From positions 55,350,672-55,414,671 of the forward strand of contig JAQMRL010000003.1 of the NCBI GenBank assembly GCA_035578175.1: a DNA stretch of 64,000 bases. Reading direction: 5' to 3'. The notes beneath the pieces are model-generated. The model was given only the letters and a program-made list of their open reading frames with translations. It searched no databases and was not told the origin of the DNA. Below are positions 51,601 to 62,957 of this stretch, piece by piece; the stretch's first letter is position 1, and each line of letters begins with the position of its first letter. The position numbers were made by a program, and so were the translations under genes. Source of the stretch: Catonia carolina (Eukaryota; Arthropoda; Insecta; Hemiptera; Achilidae).

Positions 51601-54600
51601 AAATGATCCCTAATGGTCACAACAAAAAACAAAAACAAAATTGGGTCTAGCTACACTGAAGAATAAAAATTATTATTATTTATAAAATAAACTTACTATT
51701 ATCAGGATCTTGAAGAATTCCACTTATAAAATATATTCCAGTATCAGTTGTAACTTCAACAAAATTTTTCGAAGAGATAACTCGACCAGCTGTAAGCAAT
51801 TCATCTGACAACTCTTCTTCAGTTCTAAAAACCAACAGAATGGAATTAATTTACTGAGTTTTTTACTTTCTCTTGCCTACATGAATATATAGGAAGGAAA
51901 GTATTGTTTTCATGTCGATTTTTCACCGGATCTATACGTTTTCAGACCCCTGAATCCAAAAAACATGTTTTTAGCGATTGGTCTGTGTGTGTGTGTGTGT
52001 GTGTGTGTGTATACAAAATATCTCAAGAACGGAATGTCGTACAAACTTGAAACTTAAGTTACATACCCTTACCGGACCCGACATGAACATTTTCATCAAA
52101 ATCGGTCAACCGGAAGTAGTAGTTTATTCGTGTAATTTTTCACTTTTTTGTGATTTTCTCAAAAACTGGTCCTACGATTTTTTTTAAAATCGCCTGGTTT
52201 ACTAAATTTTTTATTCTCTACAAGATAGGGTAGGCGTCATGTGTGCTGAAATTCTTGGTGAGGGTGTTTTCTCGTAAAAACGTTGTTTTTTAAGATTATG
52301 GCTTTAATATGCATTTTAGCGCAAAACTTTATATAATAAAAATTGTAGAGAATTTAAAATTCTACAACTTTTATTTCAAACAATTTTTTGTATTATGCTT
52401 AGTTTAGCGGTAATTTGCGATTTTCTGTTTTTTTCTCACGAAAATGTGTGAAAAATTGATTTTTTTCAGATTTCGGCCTTAGTATGCATTTTATGACAAA
52501 AGTGTATATAATTAAATTTATAGAAAATTAAAAGATGTACAACTTTTATTCAAAGCATTTTTCTCTACAGAGCCTAGTTTAGAGAGAAAGAGTGATTTTC
52601 CGTATTTCTAAGCCAAACTGAGGTTGATTTTCATTTTGCGTCTTTCACTCATGATTAAAATTAGGTTATGTTTATTGAGGTTAGTTTTTTGTTTATTTCT
52701 TATGTTATATTACTAATGTTAGGTTTATTGTTAATTATTTGCACTGGCAAGAGAAAGTCGTGTGAGTGTTTCGCACCAGATTTTTACTTTAGTATTGAAC
52801 TGCCATTTTAAAAAACGCCTCAGAAGGCACTTTTATAAGATACCATTTTTAACTGGGCATTACAGAAGAAAGCAGATTATATCAACAGACAAAAATTAAC
52901 AGATGTTTTACAAGCGTTCTTCAACTTTGATATACGCAAAAAGAATTTTAAATTACCCCCATTACTGTAGATTACATAGTTTCTCATACCATTTCATTGT
53001 TGTATAGAATCCAGCCTCGAACAGAAGCCCTAGTTCAGTGTGCATCTTTCAATCAAGGTCCAAAAACCAGCGACCAGGGCTTAATACAATTTAAGCTGCG
53101 AGTCCAATAATTTAAAATTCAGAACCTTGAAAAACATTCTGTTGGTGCTATTTAAGATGTATAATTTAAAGCTACGATACAATTTAACATAATATTCCTT
53201 AATGTGAATAGGTTTTTAAGTAAAATTAAAATCAGATAAAAATAAATAATGGGGTAAGCAAAAACACTACAATTGCAGCTAAACAATAAGTAATGCAGAC
53301 AAGAGCACGATACCATCCACTAAGAAGAAACTCCATCAAATGGACTAAAATATTTGATGACTGCCTCTGTAGCATAGTGGTTAGTGCACTAGTCTATCAC
53401 ACAAAAGTCCTGGGTTCGATTTCCAGGTAGGGTCTGGAAATTTTCAAAAGTTAAAACCCACTGTTTTATACACATAACCCTACCGTAGGCACTAATAACC
53501 ACGCAATTGATCCAATTTTCTAAAAAAAATGTCTGAATAGCAGACAGTTTGTACTCTGTTATTTATTAATTCTGCTTTTAGTTCTCCCAGCCTGCATCTT
53601 ATTCTGTCAAAGAAATAGTAAAGACTTTTCAAACTGCAAAATGGAGGAGTAAATCTGATAGATCAGTAATTTAAGTAAAACAAGAAGTGAGGTGGTTCAT
53701 AATTGTCTTCCTCACTGAGTAGAAAAGTCTGCTTATCAGCATGCCAGGACCTTTGAAAAGCATTTACTTTTCACCCTGGGAATTAAATCTTCACTTCATT
53801 CACCACAGGGTCTGGCTGTATGATGAAATTCATTACTCTCAGAGGAGATAACTCTCACTAGTTTGTATAATTTGTTAGTAACCTACGCTACATACTCGTA
53901 ATTAACTGTAATTATTAACCGTGTCAATAAATAACTGTTACAAGTTTAGAGGAAGTTTGTTTATTATTTATTATACCCAGATCCCAAATGAACCTAGGTG
54001 TTAACGCCACTTCCCCCCCCGTCTAACAATTACTAATTATTATCGTTGTTAAATACACTGATTTTGTATTAATAACCTTTTTCCCGCCTCCGCCTGTATA
54101 CTTGTCTTGACTTCCGATGGTGACCTCAGTTCATGACGTAATTTTTCTCCCTCTACTCACATTCCTTTCTTCCCGGTTCAACTCACTCACTGGTTAGATT
54201 CTGCGACATGTAGACTGTTCGTGCCTTCTCTGCGCCGGCCATCCTATGGCGTCGCTTCTGCAATTGTCGTTATGCTTCGTTCGTTTCTGATGTACCATAC
54301 ATCATTTTCAAGTGTGATTTTGCTTATGTGTGTAATTTATAATCATTTACAATTGTTCTTGTTTTCGTATCAAACATTAAAGTTACAGTGTGAATCGAAC
54401 CCCGGACACGGGTCGCGTGGACGCCGTTTCTACACTTCAGGCCATTCAACAGGTAAGCGAATTAGTCTATTTTGCTGTACGCTTTCTGATTTTGTGTTTG
54501 AGTTGACCAGTGATGTCCTGCTGTTCCAGCAGTTACTTATCGTTTTACCTTTGCCTCCCGCAGTGTACTTTCTATCGTTGTATCTTGCTTATTCAGTCGT

Positions 54601-57600
54601 TCCGCCGTTGGTTTCTGGCGCCATTAAATGAAACTAGGTCCTCCGAAATAAGTCGTTTATGCTTCAGTTTACATTAATCTGCCATTAGTCGTGGATAGTG
54701 GGTTGATGTCCTACAGTTACAAGTCGGCTTACCGCATCACTCGTTTTATCCAATATATTTTTGGGTTAATTTCAAAACTCCTGCCATCAAGGCTCTAACA
54801 TTTGGTCCGTCGCGGGCAGGATATTTATCAGTGCATATTTGGAAATACAGTCTATTGTCTTAATTTTTCAATCGTCAACAATTTCAGTATTTTGTTTAAT
54901 TCGTCGTTACATGGTGTTACATTACATTCATCGTGTCTTACATGTGTTCAATATATTAATAAAAACATTAATAAAAATATTAATATTAAAAAACAATTTC
55001 ATTTATTCAGTTAAAAAAATACGGGGTTGAGTTGCATAACAAATGCAACGCATTATCAGTTTGTTGTGACGCGTTCATTCAATACAAGTTGCAACCAACG
55101 CTATGCTGACGTCACAGTAGATCGGTTCAGTGCTATATCTTTCGACACGGCCAGAATTTGGCTAGAATCGCCATTTTTTCCTTCGTTCTTGTTAACTGGT
55201 TCACGCAGCTTACAGCGCATGCGTGCCCTCTCTCTCATTCACTCTCTCTCGTGTTGTCCGTCGATACTGCTAGCGCTGAGAGAATCACTTCACTTGTGTC
55301 GTCTGCAACATACACATCATAGTTGCAACTAACCTAGATTCAATAAACAGCTGTGTTTTGTTTACATTCTATTATTTGTTTTTCGCTCGCTGTCTTCGTT
55401 CATTATTTTCAATATGGACGATTTACAATCTTTAATCAAAAAACGCAACGTTGTTAATAATCATCTTTCTCGTTTTAATAATTTTCTTCAATCTGACGTT
55501 GAAGTTAACCAAGTCAAATTACGACTTGACAAATTCTTAGACCTCTGGTGTGACTTCGAACAGATACAAACGAATATCGAATTACTTCAACCCGAAACAG
55601 ATTTCGAATCAGAACGCACTGCATTCGAAACTCATTATTTCCAGTTAATTGATCGCGCCCAGAAATTAATTGAATCTCTGGACAATACAATCGTTTTACA
55701 AAATCAAGTCAAGTCTTCTAATTCGCAATTAATACAATTACCTCGAATTCGCCTACCTTCATTCGACGGAGATGTTGCAAAATTCCAGAATTTCATCAGC
55801 TTGTTCAATGATTTAATTCACAATAATTCTGAGTTATCATTTGTTCAAAAACTTCATTATTTGAGGTGCTCATTAGTCGGTGAACCACTGCGTCTAATAG
55901 AACACCTGCCTCTCTCGCTTGAAAATTATACGTTAGCGTACAATTTAATTGTTGAGCGCTACTCCAACTCAAGGCGCATAGCAAATGTTCACTTAAATCA
56001 GATATTCAATTTCGTTAAATCTGACACTCCGTCCTATCAATCATTAAAAGGTTTTCTTAATATCCACGAATCATCAATCGGAGCCTTACGTCTGCTAAAT
56101 ATAAATTTACTTGAATATTTACTTTTTGAGATAGCCTATTCTAATTTGGATCCTGTAACAAAGCAAGCGTTCGAGGATTCAAATCCTAATTCAGCCGTGC
56201 CTACATACGAGGCCTTAATGTCATTCGTTACCGCTAAGATGCATGCTTTCGAGCTCTCGAATTCATCTCAACCTACAGATAACGCTAGTTCTTCTTATAC
56301 TAGCAAATCCAACGTCGATAAACCGGCTAGTCACAGACCGGTGTTCCGTAAACAACCAATGTCTCCTACAACGCCTAAAAAACAGCATTCGGTTTTATTG
56401 GGTAGTAATCTTGCTAATTCAAATAGTGAACCGCTATACAAATGTCCGTTTTGTGGCTCTATTAATCACAACATTTTCAATTGTACCGAGTTTCTCGCCA
56501 TGTCCGTTGAAGAACGGCACAAACAAGTGTTTCAGCTTCGTAAATGTTTTGCCTGCTTAGGAAAACACTCTCGCAAAGATTGTAAATCTATCAAGTCTTG
56601 TCGTTTATGTGGTTCTACTAATCATCACACACTGTTGCACGAATCCTCTACTCCAGTCGATTCTACCACTCGTAATTCTGCATCAAGTAATTTTAATTAC
56701 AAATCAATTACTACTAACTCTAATCGTAATACTACTTCTCCCGTTGTTAATTCTTCTGATTGCGATTCCTCTAACAATAACGTTGTTAATAGACATCCTT
56801 CTGTAGGACTATCTACACCCAGTAGCGCGCATTTAAGTACCGCTGCTGAAAATACCGTGCCTATTTTTGATTCTTCCAACAGCAATTCGCTATCGTGTCG
56901 CACTGGTTCACAAAAGGTTTTGCTAGGTACTGCTACAGTGCTGTTGCAAACTCAATTTGGCAACTTTCACGCTTTCCGCGCTGTACTTGACTGCGGTTCT
57001 GAAGTGAACTTAATAACATCTCGCGCCGCAGAGCAAATTGGCGCAAAAACAATTCCGTGTCGTCAAAACTTGTTAGGCATATCAGCCGCCACTACTCAAA
57101 TACAAGGTACTTCTCAGATTACCATCGCTTCTAAACAAAACAGCGATTTTCGTCTCGATACCACTGCGCTAGTAATTCCTAAAATTACTAACAATTTACC
57201 ATCTGTCTGCATTTCTCACGAAGTTTTACAGCTGCACTCCGGTAAAATTCTTGCTGATCCTGAATTTATCCACTCCGCCCCTGTAGACATTTTACTGGGC
57301 GCCGAAGTGTTTCCTGATCTAATTATTCAACACAATAATTCCATAATCAAAGGCAGTCCTTCTGCCATTTCTACAGTTTTCGGTTGGGTAATTTTTGGTA
57401 AATTACCAGCACTTTCTATGGTTTCAAATAACCAACCACCTAGCTCGTTACTCACTTCTGTCGATACGCTGTCTCAAACTATGCAGCGCTTCTGGGAGTC
57501 GGAAGAAATCTTCGCTCCCCCTGCTACCAATCCGGACGATGACTACTGTGAAAAGTTATTCTCCGAAACCACCACTCGTGATAGTAACGGACGTTATATT

Positions 57601-60600
57601 GTTGCGCTTCCGTTCAAAAACAATTCTGTATCGTTGTCTTCTAATCGTCATGTCGCAAGTCGTGCTGCTACAAAATTTACTGTTAAAATTTCTCAGCAGC
57701 CTGCAGTTCAACAAAAATACCACGATTTTATGCGTGAGTATCTTACTCTCAACCACATGTCGCCTGCTTCTTCTATCGCTGAATACATAATTCCGCATCA
57801 CGGCGTATTTAAAACAGCCGACCCTAATGGGAAAATTCGTGTCGTATTTAATGCTTCTTTCTCTGATCTTCACGGCAATTCACTTAATAGCCAACTGTTA
57901 CCTGGTCCTAAGTTACAAAAGGACATCTGTAATATTTTAACAACTTTTCGTAAACATCCAATCGTCGTCTGCTCGGACATCAAGATGATGTATCGGCAAA
58001 TTCTCGTGCGTCCTGAAGATCGTTTTCATCAACATATTTTCTATTGTTCCGATTCAAACTCCACACCGCAAGAATTCGAACTGAATACGGTAACCTACGG
58101 AGTTAAACCGTCTGCTTATTTAGCACAACGTACTTTACTTCAGTTAGTAGAAGATGAAGGCTCTTCGTTTCCTCTTGCGTCCGAGGCTGTTCGTTCCAGT
58201 ACTTACGTCGACGACATACTGACCGGTGCTTCCGATTTCAAGGAGGCTGAACTTCTAGTCGATCAACTCATCGAGTTACTCGCCTTGGGAGGTTTTCAAT
58301 TACGGAAATGGTCTTCCAATCATCCTGACCTTCTGCAACGATTTCCGCACGATCATCTAGAAAATCCTATCTGTTTCTCAGATGAAACTTCATCGATTAA
58401 AATCTTAGGGCTTCAGTGGAACCCCACCTCCGATTCCTTTTCGTATCACGTAACTCCTTTCGATTCTACGGTCACCAAACGTACTGTGCTCTCCTATCTC
58501 GCAAAAATCTTCGATCCTCTCGGATTTCTAACTCCAGTCACCTTCTGGGTAAAACACTTTCTAAAACAATTATGGAACAACAATTTACAGTGGGACGACC
58601 AGTTACCGCCGATTTTCGACCACGCCTGGCGTAAATTTAGTACTGATCTCTCTGCTCTACAAGATTTTCGTCTTCCTCGATTAATTTCTGTTAACGGCGC
58701 TGAATACCGAATTCTTGGATTCTGCGACGCCTCCGAAAAGGGCTACGCCGCTTGTGTATACCTTCATGTACAAACCAATACATTTTCTGATATGTTTCTG
58801 CTCAAAGCCAAAAGTCGAGTCTCTCCGCTAAAAAACGTTACAATTCCTCGTCTTGAACTGTGCGCTGCACTCTTGTTATCTCGTTTAATTTCTTCTGTTT
58901 CTGATTTTGCGAACTCTATTTCTTGTTGTGACATGCGATTATTCACCGATGCTAGTATAGTGTTAGCCTGGCTGCAAACGCCGCAACACCGCTTAAAAAT
59001 GTTTATTGCCAACCGTGTGCAACAAATTCTTTCATTAACCGATCTTGACTCTTGGTCTCACATCTCTACTGACCAAAACCCTGCTGATGTTGCATCTCGT
59101 GGTGCCAATTGTACCGATTTGATCAATCACTCGTTGTGGTGGCAAGGGCCGCCTATTTATCGTGCGCTATCTACCGAATGGCCTACGATTAATATTCCTT
59201 CCGTTTCTACTGACAAGCTCGATCTCCGGCAAGAAAAAATTTGTCTCGCCGTCTCAACTGATCCTTCGTTTCCCGACGAAATTTTATTAAAATTTTCATC
59301 GTTTTCTCGCCTAACGCGAATCCTGGCTTATGTTCTGCGCTTCGTGAAAAAACTCAAAACGCCTTCCGTAGTTTTTTCTTCGTTCCTGACTTCAAGCGAA
59401 ATCTGCGCTGCTACCAATGTCTGCGTAAAATTGACTCAACTGCGCTACTTCTCCGACGACATCAATGCTGTCTCCAAGGGAAAAATACCGTCTAAGTCAC
59501 TCGTTTCTTTGTCACCGTTGCTTAACAACCACGGCATTCTAACTGTCGGCGGTCGTCTATGCCGTTCTGCGCTTAGCACTACTGCACAGCATCCAATACT
59601 GCTGCCAAAACATAGCCACTTAACCAACTTAATATGTGACTATTATCATCAACTGTCGCTCCATTCAGGACCTCGTACAACACAGGCGTTGATCGTTCAA
59701 CAATTCTGGATTTTATCTGCTAGAACGGTCATCCGACAAAGAATTCATCGCTGCGTTCGCTGCATTAGATACAACGGACGACCTTCTCAACCTATGATGT
59801 CTACGCTTCCATCTTCTCGTGTCACCGCTTCCCGTGCATTCTCATCTACTGGTGTTGATTATGCCGGCCCGTTCTTCGTCAAAACCAGTCGTCTTCGTAA
59901 ATCTTCCTTATCTAAAGGTTACCTGTGCGTCTTCGTGTGCATGTCCACCAAGGCTGTTCATCTCGAATTTGTGTCTGATCTTTCTACTGATGCTTTCCTT
60001 GCTGCACTCGATCGTTTTGTGTCTCGTCGAGGTCTGCCTTCGGACATCTACTCCGACAACGGCACCAACTTCGTTGGCGCCAAAAATAAATTTGTCGAAA
60101 TTTATAATCTGCTTCGTCGATCGTCTCCTGCTATTGGAAGTCATCTCGCTGCATTAAAAATTACTTGGCACTTCAATCCACCTTCTGCGCCAAACTTCGG
60201 CGGATTATGGGAAGCCGCCGTCAAATCGGCCAAACATTGTCTACTTCGGCTCATCGGAGACAAACCACTGCTCTTCGAGGAGTACATAACTTTATTCGCT
60301 CGTATCGAGGCCGTATTAAACAGCCGACCTCTGTTTCAATTCTCATCCGACCCCAATGAGGAGAGATGTATGCTGACTCCTGGGCATTTCCTCATCGGAT
60401 CGTCTCTGTTACAACCACCTGAACATAGCACAATTGATCAACTCCAGCCGGCCTCGCGCTGGCAGCAAGTCAAAGTTCTAGTTAAGTCGTTCTGGAAACA
60501 ATGGTCCCTGAACTACCTGCACACGCTAACTCAGCGCAATAAATGGACTCGTGCTCGTGACAACCTACAAATTGGTCGTGTTGTCATCGTGCAAAACCTC

Positions 60601-62925
60601 GACACTGCTCCTGCATCATGGCCATTAGGCACAGTTACCGATGTCTTTCCTGGCAGAGACCGCACAGTTCGTACCGCCGAGGTAAGAACTATTCATGGTA
60701 CTTACATTCGACCCGTGTCAAAGCTAATTGTCCTGCCTGACAATTAGGCTTTACCTTCGTTCTCAACTCTACGTCTTCTTCTCACCGCTGTCTGCTCCGC
60801 ATGTGTCGTCTTATTTCTCTCCTAGAGATTCAATTTTCTGAGTAGGCTGCTCCTGATCAACCGCTGCGTATATTGTATGTATTGATTCATACAATCTTTC
60901 AACAAAAGTTTCCTTTAACAACTTAAAGAATTCACTCCTGACACATACAAATACACATTCATGTATTCGTCTTTTCATTCGCCTGTTCCCTTGCTGGAAC
61001 TCTACCTTGCTCCGTTGTTCTTCGATTCTTCTTCTGCGTCGCTTCTGGTTGTCAACCCTTGTTGGCAATCACCTCAAGATCGTTCCGTTACTCGTTGGCT
61101 TCCGCGCAAGCCGTGGAAGATGTTCCGTTCGTCGTTGGCCGGGCAAACCCGTGCGTTTGTCACGCCACCTCAAGATGCTCCGTTCTTCGCTTCATTCGAT
61201 TCTTCTTCGTCGTCTTCTTTGCTTCGTACTCTTCGTTTGCTACGTTTCCGCTCCCTGTTGCTTCAGGGCGGGCGGCTTCATTCTTCGTCTTCTTCCTGCG
61301 TTTTCCGCTCCCTGGTTGTTTCAGGGCGGGCGGCTTCGTTCTTCGATCTTCTCTGCTAGTTTTGTTTCTGTAAATCGCTTTCATCGATTTAGGCGGGCGG
61401 TATGTTAACGCCACTTCCCCCCCCGTCTAACAATTACTAATTATTATCGTTGTTAAATACACTGATTTTGTATTAATAACCTTTTTCCCGCCTCCGCCTG
61501 TATACTTGTCTTGACTTCCGATGGTGACCTCAGTTCATGACGTAATTTTTCTCCCTCTACTCACATTCCTTTCTTCCCGGTTCAACTCACTCACTGGTTA
61601 GATTCTGCGACATGTAGACTGTTCGTGCCTTCTCTGCGCCGGCCATCCTATGGCGTCGCTTCTGCAATTGTCGTTATGCTTCGTTCGTTTCTGATGTACC
61701 ATACATCATTTTCAAGTGTGATTTTGCTTATGTGTGTAATTTATAATCATTTACAATTGTTCTTGTTTTCGTATCAAACATTAAAGTTACAGTGTGAATC
61801 GAACCCCGGACACGGGTCGCGTGGACGCCGTTTCTACACTTCAGGCCATTCAACAGGTAAGCGAATTAGTCTATTTTGCTGTACGCTTTCTGATTTTGTG
61901 TTTGAGTTGACCAGTGATGTCCTGCTGTTCCAGCAGTTACTTATCGTTTTACCTTTGCCTCCCGCAGTGTACTTTCTATCGTTGTATCTTGCTTATTCAG
62001 TCGTTCCGCCGTTGGTTTCTGGCGCCATTAAATGAAACTAGGTCCTCCGAAATAAGTCGTTTATGCTTCAGTTTACATTAATCTGCCATTAGTCGTGGAT
62101 AGTGGGTTGATGTCCTACAGTTACAAGTCGGCTTACCGCATCACTCGTTTTATCCAATATATTTTTGGGTTAATTTCAAAACTCCTGCCATCAAGGCTCT
62201 AACACTAGGATTAGGTGTTACAATATTAACAGCAGATCCCTTTCTATCCTAGTGAGGAATCAAACACAGAAGAAGGTTCTGTGTTCTGCAAAAGCTTTGC
62301 AACTACCATTCTACCTATTTAAAATACAAAAAAAATATTAGAATAAGGAGTAATTCAAATTTTAGGACTTCATGTAGGCCACTTTTAAAAATAACCAATA
62401 TTTTAACGCTACCCTGTGTTTACATATATGAAATATTAAATATATATATTTTAATATACGCATGTGCATCAAAATTTAGACATTTATAAAAGGGATAAGA
62501 TAGGTTATCTTCACAATACTAAAAATTCTGACCTCTTAATTTATCCAATACAAAGACTCAAAATCAACGAGAGTAGCCCATGTTGTATGGGTATTAAGCT
62601 TTATAACAAACTGAATAAAAGCTTCTTCCTTTTCTTCCTTTTCATTGTTTAAGAAACGCGTGAAAGATTTATTATTGGAGAAAGTGTATTATTCTGTTGC
62701 AAATGTCTTTTATAAATGACCTAAACCATTGAGGATGTAAACTGATTGTAATGTGTCATTATTTATGTGGTATGTATTTTTAAATGTATTTATGTATTGA
62801 CTGTGTAATTAGTGTTACTATTTTAAATAATTGTATAGTGTAATTTATTGTTTATGATTTTGACAAGTCATCTGTTTGAGCGGATATCTGCTAAAATCAA
62901 ATGTTATATGACAATAAATAATTAA

Positions 62926-62957
<32 letters not shown>

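Larger units (their letters stand above)
53999..62204 (+). mobile_element. Full-length BEL/Pao LTR retrotransposon
   Basis: An 8206-bp element: 802-bp LTRs that begin TG and end CA (53999-54800 and 61403-62204), no differences seen between them, and a 5-bp target duplication ctagg at 53994-53998 and 62205-62209. One uninterrupted gag-pol frame lies between. It sits in the 11-kb intron of the SANTA gene, on the opposite strand. Identical LTRs mean the insertion is very young and may still be competent. Its GC content is clearly higher than the surrounding intron. Confidence 0.97.

Noticed and set aside
54221..54631. 136-codon frame in the BEL LTR (also at 61625-62035)
   Set aside because: Present in both LTRs only because they are copies; no similarity to known proteins and located in regulatory sequence.
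60748..61402. Possible envelope gene after BEL gag-pol
   Set aside because: Only 655 bases with short overlapping frames caused by low-complexity C/T-rich repeats; no membrane-protein features of an env.
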